This document shows positions 1 to 8,324 of a stretch of DNA of 24,451 nt, piece after piece (positions within the stretch are counted from its first letter, which is position 1; the number at the start of each line of letters is the position of its first letter). A program made the position numbers and the translations under genes. The stretch is from Nemertoderma westbladi (lineage: Eukaryota > Xenacoelomorpha > Nemertodermatida > Nemertodermatidae). The notes beneath the pieces were generated by a model. The model ran no database searches and had not been told where the DNA came from. It saw only the letters and a program-made list of their open reading frames with translations. The stretch is taken from the NCBI GenBank assembly GCA_032718475.1, contig JAUCBJ010007321.1, positions 1 to 24,451 of the forward strand. Reading direction: 5' to 3'.

Positions 1-1
1 A

Positions 2-517
2 CCATCAGAGACTGATGAGTATATAACAGTAGATAATATATCAGACAATTCAAATGAAACTGAAATGGATCCTACTTACTCATACAGCATAAAGGAAAAG
101 AAAGGTGAATCCCTACAAGGAAGTCAGGTACCAACAAACATAAGAAAAGACTCTGTAATAATCACAAACCCATCAGTGAAATGTCCCTCTACTCTAGAAC
201 AAGTCCTCAAAAACAATGAGACCTGGCAAGAACCAAAAAGATCTGCCAAACCAACCTTCAAATCAAAGATCCAGATGCAGCACAACATTAAGACTGAAAA
301 CAAATATAGTGAACTAGATAATGATACCAAAATTACCATACTTCCACAACAACTGACTGATTTCTTGGTGAATCTAAATAATGTTTCCAAAGAAACTGTC
401 AATCTAAGAAAATCACAAGATAGTAGCAAGAATGAACACAACAACTTTAAGCAACATCAAACGAGATACGAACAAGAAACCCAACGAAGCACCCCTTCCA
501 ACAAACGGAAGCAGTAG
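2..517 (+). CDS. C-terminal part of an unrecognised Asn/Ser/Lys-rich protein, 5' end outside window
   Basis: The frame that contains the first methionine (position 65) is already open at base 2, so this is the continuation of a longer coding region or exon from the left, not a gene starting at 65. The protein is hydrophilic and low in complexity (Asn, Ser, Thr, Lys, Glu, Gln), with no membrane segment, signal peptide or catalytic motif that I recognise. It stops at TAG 515-517. A second open frame with very similar composition overlaps its end (about 408-908). The simplest reading is one disordered protein tail interrupted by a single-base frame change between 408 and 517, from an indel, an assembly error or a missed splice. 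That it is coding is inferred from the open frame and biased composition. No function is proposed. Confidence 0.45.
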   Translation, partial: PSETDEYITVDNISDNSNETEMDPTYSYSIKEKKGESLQGSQVPTNIRKDSVIITNPSVKCPSTLEQVLKNNETWQEPKRSAKPTFKSKIQMQHNIKTENKYSELDNDTKITILPQQLTDFLVNLNNVSKETVNLRKSQDSSKNEHNNFKQHQTRYEQETQRSTPSNKRKQ

Positions 518-908
518 AAGCAGCACAGATATGAAGCGGAATAATAAAGGGTTTGATCTACACTACAAAACCTCTAGGGATTCATACTGGCACAATAACA
601 ATCAAGCCAACTATAATGGTAATCAATATAAATCTATCCTGCAAGATAATAATAGGCATACGGAGTATGTGAGGAACTCTTGGAGACATACCCCAGAATC
701 ATCTCGACACCAAAGTCAAACATACCAGCAGTATCAGAAGAACAGAGTGAGTAGACATGATTATCCACATCAACACTTCCCTAACCCTCATCTAAGAGAC
801 CAATCTGAACATACCTCGTACCCCAGTAATGACCAATGTGACATAACCTATGATAACAGGTATTACAACCGATCCAACATAAGTCATATGGCTAGGAATC
901 GTTTTTAA
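408..908 (+). CDS. Asn/Gln/His/Arg-rich C-terminal segment, probably the frameshifted continuation of the left-edge gene
   Basis: This frame is open from base 408, just after TAA 405-407, to TAA at 906-908; its first methionine is at 432. The product is very rich in Asn, Gln, Arg, Ser, His and Tyr, with many NN, QQ and YN pairs, and looks intrinsically disordered. It lies one base out of register with the upstream frame, and a run of four C in the overlap (about 492-495) is one place where an indel could have arisen. It is followed by an AT-rich stretch with AATAAA at 1135-1140, as expected for a 3' untranslated region. It faces the phosphatase gene in a convergent arrangement. I see no domain. 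It could also be the 3' end of an old mobile-element ORF. Confidence 0.4.
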   Translation, partial: ENHKIVARMNTTTLSNIKRDTNKKPNEAPLPTNGSSRSSTDMKRNNKGFDLHYKTSRDSYWHNNNQANYNGNQYKSILQDNNRHTEYVRNSWRHTPESSRHQSQTYQQYQKNRVSRHDYPHQHFPNPHLRDQSEHTSYPSNDQCDITYDNRYYNRSNISHMARNRF

Positions 909-1134
909 GCTAGCTCCGAGTATCACAACTGGAGACCTAAATTTCAAAAATGCTGGAAATACGAGTAATATTTTGCAGAGAAGTGAAATCAGTCTTTCTC
1001 AGTTTTTAAGACTTGCATTTTAATTTTCACATTTTTTACTCAAAATAGATAGATAGACAATTTGTTGTCAAAGAATAGTTAAGGAATGTCTCGCAAAGTT
1101 TATTCATGGGATTTTTCAGTGAATCTAATTTCGC

Positions 1135-1140
1135 AATAAA
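1135..1140 (+). promoter_or_regulatory. Candidate poly(A) signal for the left-edge gene
   Basis: AATAAA lies about 225 bases after the TAA at 906-908, in AT-rich sequence and followed by more A. The hexamer is common by chance in DNA of this composition, so the position relative to the stop codon is the only support. Confidence 0.35.
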
Positions 1141-1693
1141 AAAATGTCAAATTAATAGTGCTAAAACCCAGCATCACTCTGTAGAACAAATATATTATAA
1201 AAATGTAATATACTATATTAACACTGACACATTGACTTACCTATACATAGTTGCAACACTACAGTGTATACATGAGACATTGTTTCATAATGTTACATAT
1301 CGAATAACACTATTACTGCTATATCTAGCACATACTCACAACAATCAATACCCTACATCTAAACATTAATTATCATTCCATCTTATATTCAAACGTAATT
1401 AACCTGTCAATATTGTACTGATAATGTATGTAGAACAAGTAAATTATTATTATTAGTTAGATGTATTTCGTATTAATTAATATGCATTTTATGCTATCGA
1501 AATCATTAGAATAATTGGATCTCGTTGGTAACATATGCTATAGTATAGAATTCAATGAACAATAATTTATAATTGATACTACCACAAGCTATTTGTAAAC
1601 ATCTGCGACCAGTTATGATGAATAAATCGATATTGAATAATTATTACTTGGCATTCAACAGCTATAACTCGGATATTTATCGCCTTTTTCTCT

Positions 1694-1765
1694 CGAGGTT
1701 GGGTGGAAGAGTGGGTGACGAGTTGTGAGGAGTTATAACAGTCCCGAGTTCGAACCCGGTTGAAT
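1694..1765 (+). repeat. tRNA-like pol III promoter relic, probably a SINE head
   Basis: The bases GAGTTCGAACCC at 1746-1757 match a B box, and TGGGTGGAAGAGTGGG near 1700-1715 resembles an A box at about the right distance upstream. The T-stem does not pair properly and no acceptor stem closes, so this is not a working tRNA gene. A tRNA-derived SINE head is more likely. The 94-bp repeats that start at once downstream could be its body, which is inference. Confidence 0.35.
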
Positions 1766-1772
1766 ATTTTGT

Positions 1773-2063
1773 TATCTGAAAAATTGCGAAATTAAATTTA
1801 GTTACTGGTGAAAAATAGTAGAAGTTACCTGTAGACACCTCTAGCGTCTGTAAAATAAAGGTTGGTAAATATGAAAATACTGGTTGCTGAAAAATAGCGA
1901 TTTGAAAAATAGTAGAAGTTACCTGTAGACACCTCTAGCGTCTGTAAAATAACGGTTGGTAAATATGAAAATACTGGTTGCTGAAAAATTGCGATTTGAA
2001 AAATAGTAGAAGTTACCTGATGCTAAGTGTAGACACTCGAACACCTGTAAAATAAAGGCTTAT
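1773..2063. repeat. 94-bp tandem repeat, about three copies
   Basis: The string AAAAATAGTAGAAGTTACCT begins at 1811, 1905 and 1999, giving an exact 94-bp period twice. Between these anchors the units share blocks such as GTAGACACCTCTAGCGTCTG and TGAAAATACTGGTTGCTGA. The first unit has a diverged start and the third carries a short insertion followed by divergence. No coding potential is seen. Confidence 0.85.
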
Positions 2064-2253
2064 GATTGGACGGATGAGTAGCGTTGGGGGGACTAATAAC
2101 GCCTCTAGCGGAAGATGCGGGAACTTGAGAAGTTGCCATGGTTACGGATTAAATGCTGACATCTGATTGGTTGAAATAATAACGACCACCGCTAAAGGTT
2201 GAAATAGTGGCTTCTGATTGGACAGAGTACCAGAAATGGATGGTAATGATGGG
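2064..2253. other. Intergenic sequence after the 94-bp repeat
   Basis: Between the repeat and the phosphatase reading frame there is unique sequence in which TGATTGG occurs several times (about 2054, 2164 and 2214). It may be the start of the phosphatase intron if the donor at 2302-2303 is used. No ASH or RhoGAP coding is visible on the - strand here. Confidence 0.4.
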
Positions 2254-4248
2254 CTACGGGTGACCATGGCCGGGTGTCATAGTATTGTATACTACTCCTA
2301 TACCTTCGTGCAATGTTGGGCGGATCGGCTGTGTTTTATCTGCGAAGCTAAACTGCGCTTCAACGAATCCTGTATTCGTTATGATAAACGAAGAAGTCCG
2401 AGCCTCTAAAAAACGAACATCTGCAAAAAGTAGTGTCTTTGGAGACACATCCGCTTTAGGTGTATTCTCGTTCTCCCACTTATCGTCAAGTTTTAGCACA
2501 TCCGTGAAGACATTGCAGTACTTTGCTGGATCTATAATTTTAACGTCGCAGTCAAAGAGACAAGAAACTGGTTTGTGATCTGAGATGAGGAGTGTGGGGT
2601 GACTCTGATACTGGAGTAATCGGAGAGTCTGGGCATTAGCGCGGTACAACACACGGTCACAATATGCGGGAGAACGCATCTTCTCGCTCGAATCCCAGAT
2701 TGAGGTTCCGGGGTTGTACTTGTAGGTCGGCGGGAATCGAATGGGTCCTTCGCGGAATTCCATAAACGCTATACCGGATCGCATGCATTCGATCAACTGA
2801 TCGTATTTCAGCAGTGCTTCATAATTCTTCTCGGCTGCTAGTTGCTTAACTGCTTTGATGGATAATCCATCGATACGATAGTTGAGATCACCAACCCATA
2901 TTACAACATCGTTATCGTTTAGACAACCTGGTGGGTGCATATGTTTGAATTTGAGTCTGCGTCTGATCTCCGCATAGCCCCGGTTACGTCGCTCACACTC
3001 ATCAACGTTGGCAGCAAGGTGAGAATTAACGAAACAAAACGTAGTGCCATGCAGCTGGAATCGCACAGACACTCCACCTTTATTACCAATCCTACCCATT
3101 AATCCCACGGGGATTTGGTCGCCATCAACGTGGGAGACATCCTTACAGTGTTTGTGGAGGACAAAGACAATGAGCATTATACCCACAAGACGGTTTTCCT
3201 TTATTTTTTGGTACTTCCCGTGGGAGTTGAGACACTTTCTTACACGATCGACCCATTCGCTTGCCCTTGGACACTCATCTAACACATAAGTCTCGGTCCT
3301 TTTGTCCAGTTCTTGGAAACCCACAGCTATAATGTCTGGAGGGTCAGAGTCTGTTGTCAACCATTCCTGGAGGTCGCACTCTGGCGGGCGGGTGTTCACA
3401 TTCCAGGTGCCTACAAGGACCTTGAACGTTCGTCGACTAGTGTACATATTTTCATGTTTTTTCATTTCCTGTTTTTTCAATCTTATACTTCTGCTGTAAT
3501 CACTCTTATTGTCATAATCAGATTCCTCCTGAGATTCGAACCTGTTGTAAATGGATTGCAGCTGAGAGTTTTCATCGAACCAAGGCTTTTGACCACCCCT
3601 CGCGTCGACCTCATCATTCAAGGAATGTATTATACCACTGGCTTGTCTCATCCAGGCCCAGTCTTCGACCAATTTGTCGTCTGTGACTACAGAGCTTGGA
3701 ATTCCTACGCCACTGCATTCAGTAGGGGAATATGGAAATTCATCGATATTGGGAGATTCATTACAACTCGATTTGGTTTGAAAAAAGCCAAATTGTTTAA
3801 GCCAATGAAAATTAGGTTCGGTGCCAGAATATCTAGATTCGTAGATTTCCAGACTTCGTGTAAGTTCCTCAATAAATAGCTTGGTTGCGTTAGTAAGAGC
3901 AATATTAAACATGCAATCATCATTAATAAATCGGAAATGTAACTGAACACTTCTTGGCCCATCAGCCTTTGTTGAACTTTGTTGAGATTTAGTTGAAAGC
4001 AGAGCGAAATTTCTGTTGATGGGATAAATATCAGAAATTACAATGTCACTTCCAGAAAAAATATCTGTTGGGCCAACTTTTTTTATGAATTTGATAACGC
4101 AGTATTCGCGTCCGTGTTCAATTAAGGACAACAGATATGTTCTTTGGTCTTCATCATCTGAATAGGATTGAGTTGCATATACAATGGCAATAGGGACAGA
4201 CTTTGTATCCGCTTTGAGAAAATCCAACACCGCCACACGTTCAGACAT
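2254..4248 (-). CDS. OCRL/INPP5B-type inositol polyphosphate 5-phosphatase, N-terminal and catalytic part in one exon
   Basis: Enzymes of this family remove the 5-phosphate from PtdIns(4,5)P2 and related lipids on endosomes, the Golgi and ciliary or endocytic membranes. Seen here: a PH-like region at about residues 15-135, a linker to about 270, then the full catalytic domain. Its motifs are TWNVN (281-285), GFQELD (310-315), GRIGNKGGV (385-393), NSHLAA (408-413), the signature WVGDLNYR (451-458), SPAYCDRVLYR (526-536) and SDHKPV (556-561). The ASH domain starts near residue 605 but the frame leaves it after about residue 649, ending at TAG 2254-2256. Family members run to roughly 900-1000 residues with a C-terminal RhoGAP-like domain, so this is incomplete. 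A donor at 2303-2302 suggests the last 15 residues are intron read-through. The start ATG at 4246-4248 suits a PH domain at the very N terminus. It could be either the OCRL or the INPP5B orthologue; many invertebrates have one gene for both. Confidence 0.9.
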   Translation of the reverse strand: MSERVAVLDFLKADTKSVPIAIVYATQSYSDDEDQRTYLLSLIEHGREYCVIKFIKKVGPTDIFSGSDIVISDIYPINRNFALLSTKSQQSSTKADGPRSVQLHFRFINDDCMFNIALTNATKLFIEELTRSLEIYESRYSGTEPNFHWLKQFGFFQTKSSCNESPNIDEFPYSPTECSGVGIPSSVVTDDKLVEDWAWMRQASGIIHSLNDEVDARGGQKPWFDENSQLQSIYNRFESQEESDYDNKSDYSRSIRLKKQEMKKHENMYTSRRTFKVLVGTWNVNTRPPECDLQEWLTTDSDPPDIIAVGFQELDKRTETYVLDECPRASEWVDRVRKCLNSHGKYQKIKENRLVGIMLIVFVLHKHCKDVSHVDGDQIPVGLMGRIGNKGGVSVRFQLHGTTFCFVNSHLAANVDECERRNRGYAEIRRRLKFKHMHPPGCLNDNDVVIWVGDLNYRIDGLSIKAVKQLAAEKNYEALLKYDQLIECMRSGIAFMEFREGPIRFPPTYKYNPGTSIWDSSEKMRSPAYCDRVLYRANAQTLRLLQYQSHPTLLISDHKPVSCLFDCDVKIIDPAKYCNVFTDVLKLDDKWENENTPKADVSPKTLLFADVRFLEARTSSFIITNTGFVEAQFSFADKTQPIRPTLHEGIGVVYNTMTPGHGHP
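2298..2307 (-). promoter_or_regulatory. Probable splice donor ending the phosphatase exon
   Basis: On the - strand the sequence reads GAAG|GTATAG, with the exon ending at 2304 and GT at 2303-2302, in phase 1. It falls exactly where similarity to the ASH domain appears to stop (after LHE-G). This is a good match to the metazoan donor consensus, but transcription evidence is absent. Confidence 0.5.
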
Positions 4249-4390
4249 ACCTGATTATAGCCTACCTATGACTTGAAGCTACAATAACATATTTCTGATA
4301 GATAGAAAATTATTAGTTAAATAGTTTAATGTTTTTAAATTTATTTTTATCCGCATGAAAAAATCTATTGCTATAAAATATTTGGTACTA
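4249..4390. other. Upstream region of the phosphatase gene
   Basis: No clear TATA box or CpG-rich promoter is visible. On the - strand the bases just before the ATG read ATAATCAG|GT, so a splice acceptor shortly before the start codon (5'-UTR intron or trans-splice site) is possible but has no convincing pyrimidine tract. Confidence 0.2.
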
Positions 4391-5042
4391 GTTCGCCATG
4401 TCGACACCCCCTTCCAATTGGTTTCCATAAGGTATAGTTTCTTTGATTTGTAAATATAAAGTTATATAACATGTCTACATTCATCCAAAATAATATTACT
4501 TATGGTAGCTACTATTATTCAAAGTACTACCTATTTAAAAATTATTTTGAAAAAAATATATTTTTTTAATTTATTTACGGTACATTTTTGCATATTGCAG
4601 AATATTTTTGCAACACCAAATTAGCTAAATCATTTTTCACCACAACTAAAATGTTGCAACCATTAAAAACGCTAGCTATGTACCATATACAATAATATAC
4701 GTAATAAAACAACTAAATATATTTTGAAATACCAGGCATTTTTTTTTCATTTTACTTAAATTTTACTTTTCATTTTCACTTTTTCATTAAATATAGCCTT
4801 TAGAGCCGGCATTAAATAGACGATAGGAGGCTATACCAGGTAAGATATTGTTCAAATGTTATTTTAATTTTAATAATTAATTTTTTTACAAGATAATTAA
4901 ATCTACTAGCTAGAAAAAAAACACTAGCTATAATTATTTAAACTACTCCGATTGAAGTAAGATACGTATTAGAAGTTTCTCTTCAAAAATTATAAAAAAA
5001 TATTTTAGTTAAAAATTGGTCAGGGGTGTCGACATGGCGAAC
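4391..5042. mobile_element. 652-bp non-autonomous MITE with 20-bp perfect TIRs and TA target duplication
   Basis: GTTCGCCATGTCGACACCCC at 4391-4410 is repeated exactly as its reverse complement at 5023-5042, and partial similarity (CCAATT) continues inward. Both ends abut a TA dinucleotide (4389-4390 and 5043-5044), the target duplication expected for Tc1/mariner-superfamily transposases. The interior is very AT-rich with poly-A/T runs and holds no ORF, so the element would depend on a transposase made elsewhere. Superfamily assignment rests only on the TA. Confidence 0.8.
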
Positions 5043-5512
5043 TACTGTAGTAACAAAAATTTATTTTATTACGGTAGATAATAAAAAACAACTAGAATTT
5101 ATTTTTAAGTCTACAGTTTAAAAACTTTAGTTCCGTATAATAGTTCCATCTACACATAATATTATATACTCCAAAAGAGTTGTAAGAAAGTTGCTTGCTT
5201 TATAACGTTCTAGAACAACAATTTCTAACATAGTTGGTTTACGATGTTTGCAAATAAAGGAAGGATGTTTGTTGGTTGTTGATAATAATTTGTTACTACT
5301 GATGCAATTAATTATTATTCCTTCCCCAATATTCTTAATTTAAACATTATGGGCATCGGTACACCTACCCTACACCTTGTGCACAAGCGATCCTAATATT
5401 GAGGATATTACTAATGAACTGGATGCCATCGTATACGCCCAATCGTAGGAAACAATTGGGTGGATAGTTATAATATCCGAAAATAACGAAAAAGACGAAA
5501 TTAATTCTTTAA
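5043..5512. other. Intergenic, no gene seen
   Basis: AT-rich unique sequence. It contains a GTTCTAGAAC dyad at 5206-5215, which reappears inside a longer palindrome at 14613-14628. No coding, RNA or repeat feature can be supported. Confidence 0.5.
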
Positions 5513-5670
5513 ATAAAATCTAACTTTCCAGTGAGATCGGTATTATTAAAAGACACACTTTACATATTTTAATTAATAAAATCTGATAATTTCGCCCCAT
5601 TTTCGACCCTAAAAGTAATTTAATAGGAAATACTGTCTCTGCTGATTGGTTTTTAGGGGTAATCCAATGA
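5513..5670 (+). repeat. Left arm of a diverged ~155-bp inverted repeat around the LINE copy
   Basis: From AAAATCTAACTTTCCAGTGA inward, through TTTCGCCCCATTTTCGACCC and AAATACTGTCTCTGCTGATT, this stretch matches the reverse complement of 8045-8207 with scattered substitutions and small indels. The arms enclose about 2.4 kb that includes the retrotransposon remnant. They may be TIRs of an older DNA element, or two oppositely oriented copies of one short repeat. Confidence 0.7.
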
Positions 5671-5793
5671 TTGTAAAACACCACAAGTTGGCGCTCAAAA
5701 TAGGACAATACAGTCAGAGTGTAGGCCTACTGCATTGCGACTGCTGCACTGCTAATACTACTAGGATCGGCATGCTGCATTGCAGCTGCATTT

Positions 5794-6588
5794 TTAAGAA
5801 TGCTGTGCCGGCTTTTCTACAAAATTGCGCCGCCACAACTCCCTATCACCCATGACATTTGCTAGATCATCCGCATCTTCAAGGCCACTGTCCTTTAAGA
5901 TGCGTCTCAAGAAAGTCATGGGCTGTCCACCATGCTTATTCAGCATGGTGAATAAGCAATGTCCTGCAAAGCGGAGGCGATTTTGTTCTAGTGTCAAGCT
6001 TGGGGGAACCAATAAGACACCTCCAATGTTATATAGTGTCTGGTTGGAGATGTGTGCATGGTACTTGACACAATGAACCCGGCATACCATTCTTGTGAAT
6101 GTGCCATCCAGAGATTTGGTGTCCTCAGCAGTTAGAGCCCAGCATGGACTCCCGTAGAGGAGTACTGTAACTACTGCTGCTCTAAATAATCGGACCTTAA
6201 GTTTCCGACTAATTCTCTGTGACTTCCAAATCCTGGAAAGCCTATTCAAGGCTGCCCGTGCCTTTCCCTTACGTATTCGAAGGTCCTCACCTGACTTCCG
6301 GATCCATGATCCCAGGTAACAGAAGTCGTCCACATGCTCAAGCATACCATCCTTTGAGCTTATGCTCATCCGATCAGAGACTTGCTGAGGACTTTCAAAG
6401 TTAACTGTCAAAATTTTGGTCTTTCTGGAGTTAATAAAAAGACCAACACTAGAAACAGCATGTTCTAATGAGCTGAGGAGCCGTTGGGCTCCCTCTAATG
6501 ATTCTGAGAGTACTCCTAAGTCATCAGCAAAGTCTAGATCAGTTGCCAAAATGGGCTCCATGGTCCCACGACCTTTACGGAACCCATT
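5794..6588 (-). pseudogene. LINE reverse transcriptase, FADD motif and C-terminal region, with deleted motif A
   Basis: Directly after the stop, NGFRKGRGTMEPI is joined to LATDLDFADDLGVLSES. In intact elements about a hundred residues, including the first catalytic Asp block (consensus F-x-D-x-x-K-A-F-D), separate these two. Here they are contiguous and in frame, so the polymerase has lost an essential part. Downstream are INSRKTKIL, YLGSWIRKSGEDL, the conserved RKGKARAALNRLSRIW region, LLYGSPCWALT and RLRFAGHC, then the end at TGA/TAA near 5794. Confidence 0.8.
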
Positions 6589-7217
6589 CTAATTTCCACG
6601 GAGCAGTCTTTCAATGGGATCCCTGATGCGATTTAATAGAATCCTATTGTATCGCTTTGCAGCAATCGAGATCAATGAGATTCCCCGAAAAGAACCATAG
6701 AGTGTTAGGTTGCCCTTCTTGGGAACTGGCACCAACTTATTTGTTTTCATTTCTAGTGGGACTCTTGTTGTTCGGTACATGTCTACTATGATGGGATAGA
6801 TGAGCTTTAAACACTCAGGTATTTTAAAGACCTCAGGGGGAACACCATCTACTCCACTGGCACGATTGGTCTTAATGCTCTTTGAAGCAGCCTTCACTTC
6901 TGCAAAGGAGATATCGCCAATGCGAATATCTGGGAGTACACACTCAGACACTTTTACTTCTATAAAGTTATCAGGCAATACCCTGTCATTATTGAGGAGA
7001 TTTTCAAAGTGGGCTTTCCAACCATTGAGGCGATCGGCTGGTGATTCAGCCTTAACCTTGGTGGTTGGTTGGCTTTTCCGGACAGTTAGCAAGTTGATCG
7101 ATTTCCATGCCTGGGATGATTGCCTGCTGTCGTCAGCATCATTGATGGCATTAACCTGTTGGTTTATTAGCTCCTGTAGATTAACAGAGTACTGCCTGTT
7201 TGGGACCTAGATGCAGC
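6589..7217 (-). pseudogene. LINE reverse transcriptase, N-terminal palm and finger part
   Basis: In this frame LQELINQQVNAINDADD leads into a region of RT type with GWKAHFENLLN, RASGVDGVPPEVFK and LVPVPKKGNLTLYGSFRGIS, the usual order before RT motif 2. The segment ends at a TAG (6589-6591) in place of the Gln or other residue that should precede NGFRKGRG. Upstream, RNRKKAPWTDNKIQKCRND (about 7330-7270) lies in yet another frame. Confidence 0.75.
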
Positions 7218-7366
7218 CTTAACTGCATTCTTGGCCGCTGTAGTCTGTTTGAGTCGGGACTCTTTCTGCGCCTTATGAAGGTCATTTCGGCACTTCTGAA
7301 TTTTGTTGTCAGTCCAGGGGGCCTTTTTCCTGTTTCGAGGGTATACAGGAACTGTTTCTGCAGCTG

Positions 7367-7782
7367 CTAACTTAACTGCTTCTGTAAAGGCAGTATAGCC
7401 CTCACACAGAGATCTGCCGCCTCAGAGGCAAGAGCCTCATACCTGTTGCTCAGCTGTAGTGTGAAGCTGGATCTCACACTTGGCTGTTGCAACAGAGATG
7501 ACCAGTCATGCCGCGGCAAGGCAGATTTCGTTGTTCTGCTAGCACTCAGACTAAGTCTTACCTTGGCCACAATACGGCGGTATGATCACTGGAGAAGGGT
7601 CGAAGTGTAAATGCATTACAGTCTTGTATAGAGCTCCTGTATTTCCTACGAAACAGAATAAGGTCTATCTGGGACTTGTGACCACTGGGTCCACTATGAC
7701 TCCATAGCTTTCCAGTTCGCTTCTTGAACTGGGTTCCAGCCGAAAACAATCCATTTCCAGCCTTCATTACCAACTGCTGCAC
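7367..7782 (-). pseudogene. LINE endonuclease C-terminal end and linker, frameshifted
   Basis: The first frame (7782-7558) contains SQIDLILFRRKYRSS followed by SSDHTAVLWP; the QID and SDH elements are the closing motifs of the endonuclease-exonuclease-phosphatase fold. The next part (LRLSLSASRT and RYEAL) continues in another frame (7570-7367), so a one-base slip lies near 7560. The N-terminal catalytic residues of the endonuclease are missing, consistent with 5' truncation on insertion. Confidence 0.75.
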
Positions 7783-8044
7783 TGCAGTTCTGTGTTGTTA
7801 CGATAACTAGTCAGCCTGTTCACATGCGCCACTTGCCTGGCAGTCACTGTACAGTGTAGTAGGGCCCTACACCTGTAATGCGGAGGTACCGTACGCCGTA
7901 ATGCGTATGCAGTGTTGGTTTGGGTTTGGGTTAGGGTATTGCTGAACGGACCGGTTCTCTTAACTTTACCCCTTCAGGCTGTACCATGCTTGTAATACAC
8001 CATAACACTGATCTGCTGATGCTGAATTGATTCATCCAAGCCGC

Positions 8045-8207
8045 CATTGGTCAACACCCAACAACCAACCAGCAGACAGTATTTGGTATTAAAATACTTA
8101 TAGGGTCGAAAATGGGGCGAAATTATCGGATTTTATTAATTAAAAAATCTAAAGTGTGAAGTGTGACTTCTAATAATACCTATCGTATTGGAAAGCGATA
8201 TTTTGTA
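8045..8207 (-). repeat. Right arm of the ~155-bp inverted repeat around the LINE copy
   Basis: This is the reverse complement of 5513-5670 with moderate divergence; the best conserved block is GGGTCGAAAATGGGGCGAAA (8103-8122). The region between the end of the LINE (about 7795) and this arm holds an unassigned stretch with TTTGGGTTTGGGTTAGGGT at about 7919-7937. Confidence 0.7.
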
Positions 8208-8324
8208 GATTGTTTTATAACCCCCCCACCAAAAAAAAAAATTTTTATTATATCATTGAAACTGCACATTGAGATGCTATGCCCGCTTAACAAAAACATT
8301 TTGTCACCACCATGCAATCCAGAA
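8208..8324. other. Short spacer with C7 and A11/T5 runs
   Basis: CCCCCCC at about 8221-8227 is followed almost at once by a run of A and then T. No gene is seen. Confidence 0.4.

Larger units (their letters stand above)
5775..7795 (-). mobile_element. Decayed 5'-truncated non-LTR retrotransposon (LINE), endonuclease end plus reverse transcriptase
   Basis: Read on the - strand, the order is the end of an AP-type endonuclease (about 7782-7561), a linker (7570-7215), reverse transcriptase palm (7210-6562), then connection and C-terminal region (6561-5794). This is the endonuclease-reverse transcriptase type common in invertebrate LINEs. The coding frame is broken by at least two frameshifts (near 7560-7380 and near 7215), a nonsense codon at 6589-6591 and an internal deletion, so it cannot move by itself. 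The 5' boundary is set by loss of endonuclease similarity, and the 3' boundary by where similarity to the second copy (8325-8912) ends. No poly(A) tail or target duplication could be fixed. Confidence 0.85.

Noticed and set aside
1694-1765. Functional tRNA gene
   Set aside because: The B box is good but the T-stem and acceptor stem do not pair, and no anticodon arm can be drawn.
3313-3879. 188-codon + strand ORF opposite the phosphatase
   Set aside because: It is antisense to the well-supported catalytic domain and has no motif of its own; a shadow frame.
2254-4248. Processed retrocopy of the phosphatase gene
   Set aside because: Retrocopies normally lose the 5' end and keep a 3' end with poly(A). 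Here the 5' end is complete, the 3' part is missing at a splice donor, and the frame is undamaged.
7919-7937. Telomeric repeat (TTTGGGTTTGGGTTAGGGT)
   Set aside because: Only about three imperfect units with mixed spacing; not a telomere or a clear interstitial array.
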